64,000 nt of DNA from Brevibacterium sp. p3-SID960 (GCF_025144725.1 NZ_JALXKS010000012.1:1-64000); one strand, 5' to 3'. Positions 8,157 through 15,831 are shown, numbered from the stretch's first letter. A program made the numbers and translations. Notes: a model not told the origin generated them from the letters alone.

Positions 8157-8367
8157 AAGACGGGCTTCTCGCCAGCTTGCTCACGGTCTCGATGTGCGTG
8201 CTCGCGACGCGATGACCGTGCAGAACGCCGTGCAGGGTTGGCCGGTGCCCGGTGCCCGGTGCGCGGCGCAGCAATCCGTAAAGGCTCGCCGGGCAACCGC
8301 CTCGGGAGTGGCCCCTGCTCCCCCGCGCCGTCGGCAGCCCGCATTTCTATTCTGGAATGTTTCCGCG

Positions 8368-8386
8368 TTAGGCGTTCTTTGCCTTA
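8368..8386. promoter_or_regulatory. DtxR/IdeR-like iron box upstream of ferritin
   Basis: TTAGG-N9-CCTTA matches the outer positions of the 19-bp DtxR/IdeR box, and TTAGGC/GCCTTA is a 5-of-6 inverted repeat. The centre lies about 45 bp upstream of the start expected from the -10 at 8409-8416. That is an activator position, as known for IdeR at mycobacterial ferritin. Confidence 0.5.
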
Positions 8387-8408
8387 CTGGAACCGGCTGA
8401 AGGGCTGC

Positions 8409-8416
8409 TATAAGCT
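8409..8416 (+). promoter_or_regulatory. Likely -10 region of the ferritin gene
   Basis: TATAAGCT contains both TATAAG and TAAGCT. It would give a leader of about 120 nt before the ferritin ATG. Confidence 0.4.
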
Positions 8417-8542
8417 CGAAACTGCGCACATGCCCGCAGGACGAATCGCTGTCAACGCGATTGTCGCCTCATCCGGACCGAAGGCGAATCTCCTGCACCT
8501 CACTACTGGTCCGATCACTCACACGATCGAAAAGGAGCAGTT

Positions 8543-9058
8543 ATGGAACTCACCCAGAACATGGTCGCCGCAGTCAGTGACCAGGTCACCATGGAACTCG
8601 AAGCCTCTATCGTCTACCTGCAGCTGTCCATCGAACTCGAAGACCAGGATCTTACCGGCATGAGCTCATGGATGCGGGCCCAGGCCGAGGAGGAGCAGGT
8701 CCACGCCGCTAAGTTCATCCAGCACGCGCTCGACCGCGGCACCTCCCCGCAGATCGGCACTATCACCGCCCCGAGCTTCGCAGACAAGTCCCCCGTTGGG
8801 CTCTTCCAGGCCGCACTCGATCACGAGCGCAAGGTCTCCGAGTCGATCCGCAACCTGTACCGGACCGCGCAGAAGGAAGATGACATCGACATCATCCCGC
8901 TGCTCAACTGGTTCATCGACGAGCAGCTCGAGGAGGAGGCCACCGTCGGTGAGATCGTCGGCCAGCTCGAGCGCGTCGGCGAAGACGGCAACGGAATCCT
9001 GCGCATGGATGCCAAACTCGGCGCCCGCACCCCGGACGTCGTTGCCGCCGAAGGCTGA
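8543..9058 (+). CDS. ftn: Ferritin
   Basis: Iron-storage protein forming a 24-subunit shell that oxidises and stores ferric iron in the cytosol. The 171-aa length fits bacterial non-heme ferritin. Ferroxidase ligands are visible at E18 (MELEASIVY, with Y25) and at E51 and H54 (AEEEQVHAAKF). A further Glu-rich helix DEQLEEEATVGEIV lies near 130. No heme-ligand methionine at the bacterioferritin position is evident, so ferritin is preferred to bacterioferritin. AAAGGAG lies 7 nt before the ATG. The upstream iron box suggests control by an IdeR/DtxR-type regulator. Confidence 0.92.
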   Translation: MELTQNMVAAVSDQVTMELEASIVYLQLSIELEDQDLTGMSSWMRAQAEEEQVHAAKFIQHALDRGTSPQIGTITAPSFADKSPVGLFQAALDHERKVSESIRNLYRTAQKEDDIDIIPLLNWFIDEQLEEEATVGEIVGQLERVGEDGNGILRMDAKLGARTPDVVAAEG

Positions 9059-9120
9059 TACGCCGGCGAAGCCCGATGAGCCGCCGGCACTGATGGCCGG
9101 CAGCCCAACTGAGATCGCTC

Positions 9121-9172
9121 TGACGCAGAATGCGCCCCCTGCCTGCATGGGCAGGGGGCGCATTCTGCGTCA
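9121..9172. terminator. Very long bidirectional terminator hairpin
   Basis: A perfect 23-bp stem (9121-9143 with 9150-9172) with a 6-nt loop separates the convergent ferritin and RlpA-like genes. Confidence 0.85.
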
Positions 9173-9186
9173 CAGGCACTGAGGGG

Positions 9187-10050
9187 TCAGAGAACCTCCC
9201 AATCGACCGTGATGACACCGGAACTGATGCCGCCGACGGCCTTCATCGCACCTTCGCTGAGATCCAGACAGCGGCTGCCGACGAATGGCCCGCGATCATT
9301 GATGCGCACGACAACGGACTTGCCGTTGGCCTTGTTCGTGACTTTCACCTTGCTGTTGAAAGGCAGCTCCTTGTGGGCCGCGGTGATGCCCATCGGGTCA
9401 TACGATTCGCCATTGGCGGTGGTGTGGCCGGTGTTGTAGTACGAGGCTTTGCAGGTGCCGCCCTGGCCGGAGGCCTCGGTGTTCGGCTTCGGCTCGCTCT
9501 CATCACGCTTCGGGCTGGAGTCCTCCGCCGAATCCGCGGGCGCATCCGCGCTGGCACTGGAGGCGCCTGTGGAGGCATCAGCACCGGCTGGCGTCGGGAG
9601 CTCCGGCGTGGCCGATGGCGGCGAAGGCGGTGTGGGCTTCGGCGATGCGGCGATCTCCTGGACGCCGACCTTCTCCTTCGACCGGCTGACGGCATCGTTC
9701 CAGTCCTTGCGGAGCTTCTCTGCATGCGCATTATCGGCTGATACAGCCTGCGCCGATGCGGGACCGGTGCGCGGCTGCTCTTCGCTGCTGAAGACGACGC
9801 GTTCAGGAGTGCCGCTGTCGGCTGGGGCGAGCATGAGGCCTGAGACGGCCAGGCTTGCAACTGCTGCTGTCGGGACGGCCAGTGCCGCCCAGTTCGGCAT
9901 GCGTTTGGTGGATCGCAGAATGCTTGCCGCTGATGCCGGCTCTTCATCGATGTCGCTGTGGCGGCCGTGCCGCCTGGGTCCCAAAGACCGGAAGAAGTCA
10001 GCGATCCTTGCTGAGAGCTGTGTGTTCGGCGCGGAGTGCTTGCCCACCAT
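9187..10050 (-). CDS. RlpA-like double-psi beta-barrel cell-envelope protein
   Basis: Membrane-anchored envelope protein of the RlpA family, whose characterised members bind or cleave peptidoglycan at the septum. Starting at ATG 10050 it has 287 aa: a basic cytosolic segment, one membrane segment (about 54-75), a long Ser/Pro/Ala-rich low-complexity linker (about 130-205) and a C-terminal DPBB domain. The domain reads CKASYYNTGHTTANGE...DPMGITAAHKELPFNS...VVVRINDRGPF...CLDLSEGAMKAVG and keeps the conserved Asp of NDRGPF. GAGAAGG precedes the chosen ATG. The in-frame start at 10131 has no ribosome site. Confidence 0.8.
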   Translation of the reverse strand: MVGKHSAPNTQLSARIADFFRSLGPRRHGRHSDIDEEPASAASILRSTKRMPNWAALAVPTAAVASLAVSGLMLAPADSGTPERVVFSSEEQPRTGPASAQAVSADNAHAEKLRKDWNDAVSRSKEKVGVQEIAASPKPTPPSPPSATPELPTPAGADASTGASSASADAPADSAEDSSPKRDESEPKPNTEASGQGGTCKASYYNTGHTTANGESYDPMGITAAHKELPFNSKVKVTNKANGKSVVVRINDRGPFVGSRCLDLSEGAMKAVGGISSGVITVDWEVL

Positions 10051-10088
10051 CAGGCCCTTCTCGCGAATGTGACTGCGACAACACTCAC

Positions 10089-10094
10089 AGCCTA
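10089..10094 (-). promoter_or_regulatory. Likely -10 element (TAGGCT) of the RlpA-like gene
   Basis: The hexamer lies 38 nt upstream of the ATG at 10050 on the minus strand and implies a leader of about 31 nt. No riboswitch fold is evident in it. Confidence 0.4.
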
Positions 10095-10200
10095 TGTAAC
10101 GGAACGGTGAAGCGCTACCGATCTGGCCCATTCTGAGGAAACACTGATGAACGCCCCGCCCCGAAGACCGGTGCAGGGCATTCAGTGCGGGGCAGCCTCA

Positions 10201-10264
10201 TGCTCAGGGCTGACGATGCTCAGGGCTGACGATGCTCAGGGCTGACGATGCTCAGGGCTGACGA
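10201..10264. repeat. Four perfect 16-bp tandem repeats over a stop codon
   Basis: The unit TGCTCAGGGCTGACGA occurs four times without mismatch. The last copy contains the stop codon (10252-10254) of the minus-strand gene beside it, so each copy repeats that TGA. Because 16 is not a multiple of 3, the copies place TGA in all three frames. Confidence 0.95.
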
Positions 10265-10806
10265 TCGCCGGTCTCGGCAGAGCGGTCAGCGGTACGCGGA
10301 GGCACGACGGCAGCGTCGACGGAACCCGCGGCCGGCTCCGGGACAGTGTCGACTGTGGTGCCGGCGTCGTTGCGGCGGATGAACTCACGGGCCTTATGGG
10401 CACCAGTGGTCACACCGCGCTGGACGGTGGTGAAAGTCTGGTCCATGCGCCCGGAGAACTGCTCCTGGGCACCTGAAAGCAGCTTCGTGAGCTTCTCCTC
10501 GGTCCAGTCCACGGCCTTATCGGACTTCGACAGGGTGGTCTTCGCCTGTGCCCGGCCCTTGTCGACAGCCCACCGGGCTCGGTCCTGGTAGGCGCGGGTG
10601 CGACCGCGCGGATTGTCCTTGAGCAGGCGTGCTTCGTCGCGCAGCTGGCTCGTGCCCTCGCGCGCGGTCCGACCGAGCACATCGGCGAAGCTGCGGCCGT
10701 AGGCGAAAGTCCGGCCGGCGAGCTTGCGCATCCGGTCGGTCGTCGACGTGTCGGTGGAATCGTGTACGGCAGTCGGTTCGATGGGTTCGTTCTCACTGCG
10801 TTTCAT
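10252..10806 (-). CDS. Hypothetical charged helical protein
   Basis: A 184-aa protein I do not recognise. The ATG at 10806 has GAGGA 9 nt upstream. A longer frame continues upstream but runs across the divergent GDPD gene and is a shadow. The protein is rich in Lys, Arg, Glu, Ala and Gln with few hydrophobics, no signal peptide and no membrane segment. The middle (about 25-140) looks like amphipathic helices (RTFAYGRSFADVLGRTAREG, TEEKLTKLLSGAQEQFSG). The tail is Pro/Val-rich. Its 3' end overlaps the 16-bp tandem repeats. A structural or nucleoid/granule-associated role is possible but unsupported. Confidence 0.6.
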   Translation of the reverse strand: MKRSENEPIEPTAVHDSTDTSTTDRMRKLAGRTFAYGRSFADVLGRTAREGTSQLRDEARLLKDNPRGRTRAYQDRARWAVDKGRAQAKTTLSKSDKAVDWTEEKLTKLLSGAQEQFSGRMDQTFTTVQRGVTTGAHKAREFIRRNDAGTTVDTVPEPAAGSVDAAVVPPRTADRSAETGDRQP

Positions 10807-10913
10807 AATCATCCGTCCTCGTAGATTGCGCGCTGAGACCAGTATGACAGCCTTGGCTGAGTCTTCGGTTGAGGCATCATCGATGTCGCCGACATATCGC
10901 AGCTGCCGTGCCA

Positions 10914-10919
10914 TAGGCT
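10914..10919 (+). promoter_or_regulatory. -10 element TAGGCT, leaderless start
   Basis: TAGGCT lies 7 nt before the ATG at 10927; no Shine-Dalgarno sequence is present. Confidence 0.55.
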
Positions 10920-10926
10920 GGCTGAT

Positions 10927-11655
10927 ATGACCGCTACGCGCCCGGACATCATCGCCCACCGCGGAGGCCTGTGGCCCGGCACAGCAGAGAACACGATGGC
11001 TGCCTTCGAACACGCCATCGCGCACGGAGTCACGATGCTCGAGACCGATGTGCATCTGTCGGCAGACGGAGTGCTCTTCGCCGCCCACGACGATGATCTC
11101 CAGCGGATCGCCGGTCGCCCCGAGCAGCTCGCTGAGCTTCCGGCTGCCGAACTGGAGTCCATCGAGCTCATCGCCGGTGGAACACTCCCCCGGCTGGCTG
11201 ACCTGCTCGCGGCATTCCCGACCGCCCACTTCAACATCGACGTCAAAGCCGACCGCTCGGCAGCGGCAGTCATCCGTCTGCTGCGGGACCAGTCCGACAC
11301 CGATCGTCTGCGCTTGGCCTCCTTCTCCACCCGCCGCCTGCACATGCTGCGCCAGGCGCTGCCGGGCATCGCCACCTCGCTGGGCACTGCCGAAGTGGTG
11401 CGGCTGCGGCTGCTCGGCGCAGGCGGGTGGCGTCTCGACCCGTCGGTCGATGCTGTGCAGGTACCGGCCAGCCGGTGCGGCTTCCCCGTCATCACCACGG
11501 GGTTCATCGGCGCTGCGCATAGTCTCGGACTCCGCGTTGACGCGTGGACGATCAACGAACCTGCAGAGATGCAGCGCTTGGCTCGCCTGGGGGTCGACGG
11601 GCTCGTCACCGATGAGCCGCTGACCGCCCAGACAGCGATGGCAGAGGCGGTTTAG
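10927..11655 (+). CDS. Glycerophosphodiester phosphodiesterase
   Basis: Hydrolyses glycerophosphodiesters to glycerol-3-phosphate and an alcohol. The 242-aa TIM-barrel protein has the family signature residues: HRG with H11 and R12, ENT at 21-23, metal ligands E39 and D41 (MLETDVHLSADG), and the second catalytic His in AAHDDD (H54). NIDVKAD and VDAWTINEP are the usual later strands. No signal peptide is present, so the enzyme is likely cytosolic and used in lipid turnover. It begins directly at a leaderless-type promoter. Confidence 0.9.
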   Translation: MTATRPDIIAHRGGLWPGTAENTMAAFEHAIAHGVTMLETDVHLSADGVLFAAHDDDLQRIAGRPEQLAELPAAELESIELIAGGTLPRLADLLAAFPTAHFNIDVKADRSAAAVIRLLRDQSDTDRLRLASFSTRRLHMLRQALPGIATSLGTAEVVRLRLLGAGGWRLDPSVDAVQVPASRCGFPVITTGFIGAAHSLGLRVDAWTINEPAEMQRLARLGVDGLVTDEPLTAQTAMAEAV

Positions 11656-11657
11656 GC

Positions 11658-11684
11658 GGGAATGAAACGAGTCGCTAGACTGTT
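11658..11684 (+). promoter_or_regulatory. SigR/SigH-type promoter of rbpA, overlapping a TAGACT box
   Basis: GGGAAT (11658-11663) is exactly 18 nt from GTT (11682-11684). A vegetative-type -10, TAGACT, lies at 11676-11681. Control of rbpA by SigR is known in Streptomyces. Confidence 0.6.
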
Positions 11685-11730
11685 CTGGTTCCCAAGAGCT
11701 TGAAAACCATCATCGGAAGGTGTGCAACAG

Positions 11731-12072
11731 ATGAGTGAACGCAGTCTGCGGGGTACCCAGCTGGGCTCCCGGAGCCTCGAGTCGGAAGTCGGTGTCGAAC
11801 CGGCCCCGCGCCAGATGGTCGAGTACGTCTGCGAAGACGGCCACACGTTCACCGTCCCCTTCTCCGTCGAAGCCGAGGTCCCGGCCACCTGGGATTCGGG
11901 AACCCACGGCATCGGCACCCGCGTCGGAGGCGAAGAACCCGATGACGAGCCGGAGAAGCCGGTGCGCACCCACTGGGACATGTTGCTGGAGCGCCGCTCC
12001 TTCGAAGAGCTGCAGGTGCTCCTCGATGAGCGCCTGGCGATTCGCCGCGGGGAGATCCCACCACAGGTCTGA
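11731..12072 (+). CDS. rbpA: RNA polymerase-binding protein RbpA
   Basis: Actinobacterial general transcription factor that binds RNA polymerase and principal sigma factors and stabilises open complexes. At 113 aa it has the family layout: an N-terminal tail (SERSLRGTQLGSRSLESE), a core with EYVCEDGHTFTVPFS (about 33-47), a basic linker, and the sigma-interacting C-terminal part HWDMLLERRSFEELQVLLDERLAIRR (about 80-105). The ATG at 11731 is chosen for its GGAAGG 10 nt upstream; a GTG at 11722 is too close to that site. Next to ppm1, as in mycobacteria. Confidence 0.95.
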   Translation: MSERSLRGTQLGSRSLESEVGVEPAPRQMVEYVCEDGHTFTVPFSVEAEVPATWDSGTHGIGTRVGGEEPDDEPEKPVRTHWDMLLERRSFEELQVLLDERLAIRRGEIPPQV

Positions 12073-12112
12073 AGACCCCTGTGGCAGCCATGCCGCAGTC
12101 ACTGAACGCACG

Positions 12113-12143
12113 GAGGGCGGATCCGATAGTCGGATCCGCCCTC
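12113..12143. terminator. Bidirectional terminator hairpin
   Basis: A perfect 14-bp stem with a 3-nt TAG loop, followed by TTGCC, lies between the convergent rbpA and ppm1 genes. Confidence 0.8.
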
Positions 12144-12179
12144 TTGCCGTGTGTGTCTCAGCCAGTTCCTGTGTGCGTC

Positions 12180-12941
12180 TCAGGCAGCGCGCCCGGCGGT
12201 GACTCTGCCGACGAGTCGGCGAGCCTGGCTGAGACGGCGCTGCGCACCCCACTGGGCGACTCGGCCGACTGCCTCTCGGATGATGCTGCCGTGCATCTTC
12301 GACTCACCGAGCTCTCGTTCGACGAACACGATCGGCACCTCGACGATGGACAGACCGGCCTCGTGCACGCGCTTGGTCATATCGATCTGGAAGCAGTAGC
12401 CCTGTGAGGCGATCTCGGCGAGATCGAGCTGTGCCAGGGTCTCACGCCGGTATGCACGGAAGCCTGCCGTCGCGTCCTTGACGCCCATGCCCATGAGCGC
12501 ATCGACGTAGATGTTCGCGCCCCGGGAGAGCACATGCCGGTTGCGCGGCCAGTTGACCACAGCACCGCCGGGGACCCAACGTGAACCGATTGCAAGATCC
12601 GCCCCATCAGCCACCGCGTCAAGCAGCAGCGGCAGGTCCTTCCCGCGGTGGGACCCGTCGGCGTCCATCTCGCAGATGACCTCATACTCGCGTTCGAGCG
12701 CCCACTGGAAGCCGGCCACGTAGGCCGGTCCCAGCCCGGCTTTCTGCTCACGGTGCAGCACGTTGACGCGCGCGTCCTCAGCAGCGCGCTCATCAGCCCA
12801 CCGGCCAGTGCCGTCAGGCGAGTTGTCATCGGCGATGAGGACATCGACGTGCGGAGCGTAGGTGTGGATCGCAGCGAGGGTCATCGGCAGCGAATCGAGC
12901 TCGTTGTACGTCGGGATGACGATCAGTGTAGACATATGCAC
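12180..12941 (-). CDS. ppm1: Polyprenol monophosphomannose synthase
   Basis: GT2-family enzyme that transfers mannose from GDP-mannose to polyprenyl phosphate, giving the lipid donor for mannosylation outside the membrane. The 253-aa protein has VIPTYNELDSLP at the N-terminus, ADDNSPDGTG, the metal-binding DAD (D93-D95) in CEMDADGSHRG, and the C-terminal SKM(H)G-Ser motif of DPM1 enzymes (ELGESKMHGSIIREA). It lacks the fused apolipoprotein acyltransferase domain of the M. tuberculosis enzyme. The GTG at 12941 sits 6 nt after TAGGGT and is a leaderless-type start. Confidence 0.9.
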   Translation of the reverse strand: MHMSTLIVIPTYNELDSLPMTLAAIHTYAPHVDVLIADDNSPDGTGRWADERAAEDARVNVLHREQKAGLGPAYVAGFQWALEREYEVICEMDADGSHRGKDLPLLLDAVADGADLAIGSRWVPGGAVVNWPRNRHVLSRGANIYVDALMGMGVKDATAGFRAYRRETLAQLDLAEIASQGYCFQIDMTKRVHEAGLSIVEVPIVFVERELGESKMHGSIIREAVGRVAQWGAQRRLSQARRLVGRVTAGRAA

Positions 12942-12947
12942 GATTAC

Positions 12948-12953
12948 ACCCTA
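12948..12953 (-). promoter_or_regulatory. -10 element TAGGGT, leaderless start of ppm1
   Basis: Located 6 nt upstream of the GTG at 12941 on the minus strand. Confidence 0.55.
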
Positions 12954-13012
12954 GAGGACCATCGCGCGCAGCTCATGAGGGCAACACGCCGGTGAGTGAT
13001 GCGGACCGGCGA

Positions 13013-13993
13013 TCAGGACGTCACCGCCGTGCCATGGGACCAGACGCGCAGCAGCTGCGGCAGTGCCGCATCAGGGCTGAGATCGGGCAGACCCGGTGTG
13101 CCTGAGCGTGGATCCGTACTCCAGGCGGCCACTCGCGAATCGGCTGCCTGCACCAGCAGGCTCTCAACTGACCACACGCATGCGGTGGCCGCAGCCCCAG
13201 GTGCCAGCACTCCCCCGTCGAAGCTGCCGACTGCCCGGTAGCCGAAGCGGGTGACGGCGTTGAAAGCCGCCCGGGCCGAGACACCGTCAGCGGAGTCGTA
13301 CACGGCCGCCCGCAGGGTCTGCCACGGGTTCTCTGCTGTGAGTGCGAAGCTCACCTGCGCACCGGCCGACAGCAGCTGGGCCAGCGGCTGCCGGTGTGCC
13401 AGTGGATCGACGGTGATGCCGAGCCCGGACTGGGCCAGCGCATCGATCGCCTCTGGCGAGACTGCCACGTTGATGAGCAGCCGCCAGGCGTGACGCTGCA
13501 GGTGGGCCCGCACTCCTGCATTCTCGAGCAGACCGAGGACAGCGCTGAGATCTGCTGCGCTGTCGACGAGAACGAACTGCGCCCCGTCCGGCAGCGCCCC
13601 GGCATCAAGCGCACCGGCATCGAGCGCACCACGGGTCTCCCCCGCGCCGCCGAGCCGATAGCAGGTGGTGACCAGCTCCTCGGGAGCGGCATCAGTGAAC
13701 CGTGCCAGCTGCTCGCTGGTGCCGATGAGATGAGCGGCGGTCACGCCTCGGGACAGGAGCTCATCACCGGTCGGAGCCGGCCGCACCGCCTGCGGGCGCA
13801 GGTCGACGGCCGCGGCGACGAGACCCGGGGTGACGAAGGCGCCGGCGAGATCGTGGTGCGTGCCGTCGAAGGCGCAGGCGGCCTCATCCGAGCCGACCCA
13901 GGCGACGGTGTCACCGGTGAACATGATGGCGGTGGCGAAGGGATCGGCGCTGGAGTAGACATCAGCGTTGTACAGGATCGTCGAGTCAGTCAC
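13013..13993 (-). CDS. Degenerate amidohydrolase-like protein
   Basis: The first 70 residues follow the amidohydrolase plan (TILYNADVYSSADPFATAIMFTGDTVAWVGSDE, then VTPGLVAAAVDL). The metal-binding His-x-His that should follow VTPG is replaced by AAAVDL. At 326 aa it is much shorter than YtcJ-type enzymes of about 500 aa. The C-terminus still shows the end of the fold (GVSARAAFNAVTRFGYRAVGSFDGGVLAPGAAATACVWSVE). A small internal repeat GALDAGALDAGAL lies near 125-137. It is probably not an active metallohydrolase. It may be a pseudoenzyme, or a true but unknown activity. GTG start, leaderless type. Confidence 0.65.
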   Translation of the reverse strand: MTDSTILYNADVYSSADPFATAIMFTGDTVAWVGSDEAACAFDGTHHDLAGAFVTPGLVAAAVDLRPQAVRPAPTGDELLSRGVTAAHLIGTSEQLARFTDAAPEELVTTCYRLGGAGETRGALDAGALDAGALPDGAQFVLVDSAADLSAVLGLLENAGVRAHLQRHAWRLLINVAVSPEAIDALAQSGLGITVDPLAHRQPLAQLLSAGAQVSFALTAENPWQTLRAAVYDSADGVSARAAFNAVTRFGYRAVGSFDGGVLAPGAAATACVWSVESLLVQAADSRVAAWSTDPRSGTPGLPDLSPDAALPQLLRVWSHGTAVTS

Positions 13994-13999
13994 GCCGCT

Positions 14000-14005
14000 A
14001 TTGTG
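14000..14005 (-). promoter_or_regulatory. -10-like CACAAT, leaderless start
   Basis: Located 6 nt upstream of the GTG at 13993 on the minus strand; the first base departs from TANNNT. Confidence 0.4.
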
Positions 14006-14057
14006 TCACGACACCCGCCCTGTGCCAGTGCCGCCTGCCGCAGGATGGCTGCCGGGA

Positions 14058-14063
14058 TAGAGT
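14058..14063 (+). promoter_or_regulatory. -10 element TAGAGT, leaderless start
   Basis: Located 7 nt before the GTG at 14071, which favours this start over the in-frame GTG at 14062 that overlaps the hexamer. Confidence 0.55.
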
Positions 14064-14070
14064 GAGGCGT

Positions 14071-15831
14071 GTGAAGGCTCCACTCATCATCCTGGACACA
14101 CCGGCCCTGTACTATCGGGCGTTCTACGCGCTGCCGGACACGATCCGCTCGCCGGAGGGGTTCCCGGTCAACGCCGTGCGCGGTGTCCTCGACACGATCG
14201 CCCAGCTGGCCGAGACCTGGTCCTCGACCCGGATCGTCGCCACCATGGACGCCGACTGGCGGCCGGCCTTCCGGACCGCAGTCGTCCCGGAGTACAAAGC
14301 TCAGCGCATCGTCGATGCGGAAGCCGGCACGGAGACGCCGCCGGATCTGGAGGCCCAGCTGCCGCTTCTACGCTCGAGCCTCATCGCCGCTGGCATTCCC
14401 GTCGCCGAGGTGGCCGGCACTGAGGCCGACGACGTCATCGCCTCCCTCATCGCTGCGACCGCAGAACCGGTTGTCATCGTCTCCCCCGACCGCGATCTGC
14501 TCGCCCTGCTCGATGCCGACGGACGGGTGACCGTGTGCCGGCCGAAGAAGGGCGGGGTGTGGGAGACCGTGCAGGCGGCCGACCTGCCGGAGCTCTACGG
14601 CGTGCCCGATGGTCCGTCCTACCGGGCGCTGGCCGCATTGCGCGGCGACCCGTCCGACGGTCTGCCCGGCGTGCCGGGAATCGGAGAGAAGACCGCCGCC
14701 AAGCTCATCGGCGGCTACGGCAGCCTCGATGCCGTCATCGCCGCAGCGCAGGCAGGGCAGAAGGCCCACGGCCTGAGCTCCAAGCGCCAGGAGAACATCG
14801 TCGCCTCCGCCGAGGCGGTGCGCCGCGGACACCAGGTGATGACGTGTGCTGATGACCTCGACGTTTCCGCCTTCCTCGCTGCAGTCGAGACCGCAGAGGA
14901 GAAGCGGGATGCCGCGACCCTGCGGGAACTGGCCGGCGACCACGGCTTCGAACGCAGCGCCGAACGTCTCATCGCTGTCCTCGTCCCATTCGCTGCACCC
15001 AGCGCGGCACCCGCCACCCCGGCAGCCGCCGAACCGGCGGCGGTGCACGCAGACGACCCAGCCGCCGCCGCTGATCAGGCAGCCCTGTTCCCCGCACCGC
15101 AGCCCCCGAAGCTGACCACCGGCTGGACCCGCTCACCGGTATGGGGCTTCGACTTGGAGACCACCGGCACCAACCCGCACACCGCCCGCATCGTCACTGC
15201 CGCACTGTGTGAGTTCCGCGATGGCGTCGAGACCAGTCGGCTCGAATGGCTGGCAGATGCCGGGGTCGAGATCCCCGCCGCGGCCGCCGAGGTGCACGGC
15301 ATCTCCACCGAGCATGTTCGCGCCTACGGCCGGCCGCTGCCAGAGGTGCTGGCTGAGCTGCTCGAATGGTTTGCACGCATCGACGATGACGGCGGGATCC
15401 TCGTCGGGCACAACATCGTCTACGACCTCACTGTCCTCGAATCCGAGACGATCCGGCTGGGCAGCCGACAGCGTGCCTCCCAGGTGTGCCCGCCGGTCAT
15501 CGACACCTTCGTCATCGACAAACAGGTCGACCCCTACCGGCGCGGCTCCCGCGTCCTCACCGCCCTGGCCGAGCACTGGAACGTCGAGCTCGACAACGCC
15601 CACGACGCGACCGCCGACGCTCTGGCCGCCGTCGAGATCGCGCTGCGGATCGCCGCAGCCCACCCGGAGACGATCGGCACACTGAGTGCCGCGGAGATCC
15701 ACGCCTCCCAGATCGCCTGGAAGCGGGACCAGTCGGCAAGCTTCGAAAGCTACCTGCGCCGCAAACGCGGCGATCAGAGCATCACCGTCAGCTGCGAATG
15801 GCCGTTCGAAACACCGCAGCTGCGCAGCTGA
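14071..15831 (+). CDS. Fusion of a 5'-3' exonuclease (PolI-type flap nuclease) and a DnaQ-like 3'-5' exonuclease
   Basis: The 586-aa protein joins two nucleases. Residues 1-300 are a PolI-like 5' nuclease: LIILDTPALYYRAFYALP, EYKAQR, the acidic cluster TEADDVIA, SPDRDLLALL, and the helix-hairpin DPSDGLPGVPGIGEKTAAKL. A low-complexity Ala/Pro linker follows (about 308-345). Residues 355-540 are a DEDDh exonuclease: FDLETTG with D361 and E363, D452 in VYDL, and H511 and D516 in HDATAD. No polymerase domain is present. The 5' nuclease part probably corresponds to the stand-alone actinobacterial gene near helY (Rv2090 in M. tuberculosis). A role in RNA-primer removal or repair is inferred. Confidence 0.85.
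   Translation: MKAPLIILDTPALYYRAFYALPDTIRSPEGFPVNAVRGVLDTIAQLAETWSSTRIVATMDADWRPAFRTAVVPEYKAQRIVDAEAGTETPPDLEAQLPLLRSSLIAAGIPVAEVAGTEADDVIASLIAATAEPVVIVSPDRDLLALLDADGRVTVCRPKKGGVWETVQAADLPELYGVPDGPSYRALAALRGDPSDGLPGVPGIGEKTAAKLIGGYGSLDAVIAAAQAGQKAHGLSSKRQENIVASAEAVRRGHQVMTCADDLDVSAFLAAVETAEEKRDAATLRELAGDHGFERSAERLIAVLVPFAAPSAAPATPAAAEPAAVHADDPAAAADQAALFPAPQPPKLTTGWTRSPVWGFDLETTGTNPHTARIVTAALCEFRDGVETSRLEWLADAGVEIPAAAAEVHGISTEHVRAYGRPLPEVLAELLEWFARIDDDGGILVGHNIVYDLTVLESETIRLGSRQRASQVCPPVIDTFVIDKQVDPYRRGSRVLTALAEHWNVELDNAHDATADALAAVEIALRIAAAHPETIGTLSAAEIHASQIAWKRDQSASFESYLRRKRGDQSITVSCEWPFETPQLRS

Larger units (their letters stand above)
7610..8542. other. Gene-poor region
   Basis: No convincing gene is seen in this stretch. 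It holds a terminator (7651-7689), an AT-rich inverted-repeat pair (7771-7786 and 8141-8156) and the iron box and promoter of the ferritin gene at the right end. Overlapping open frames on both strands (for example 7776-8141 minus, 7995-8663 plus) have no ribosome site, no recognisable motif and unusual composition. They are probably spurious or the decayed rest of something older. Confidence 0.6.

Noticed and set aside
10051..10131. Cyclic-di-AMP (ydaO) riboswitch before the RlpA-like gene
   Set aside because: Such switches often precede actinobacterial wall-hydrolase genes, but the leader here is only about 30 nt from a good -10 box, too short for the aptamer.
10201..10264. Possible CRISPR array
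   Set aside because: The 16-bp units are directly adjacent with no spacers, and no cas genes are present. The Cas4-like nuclease at 36399 is a stand-alone RecB-family gene.
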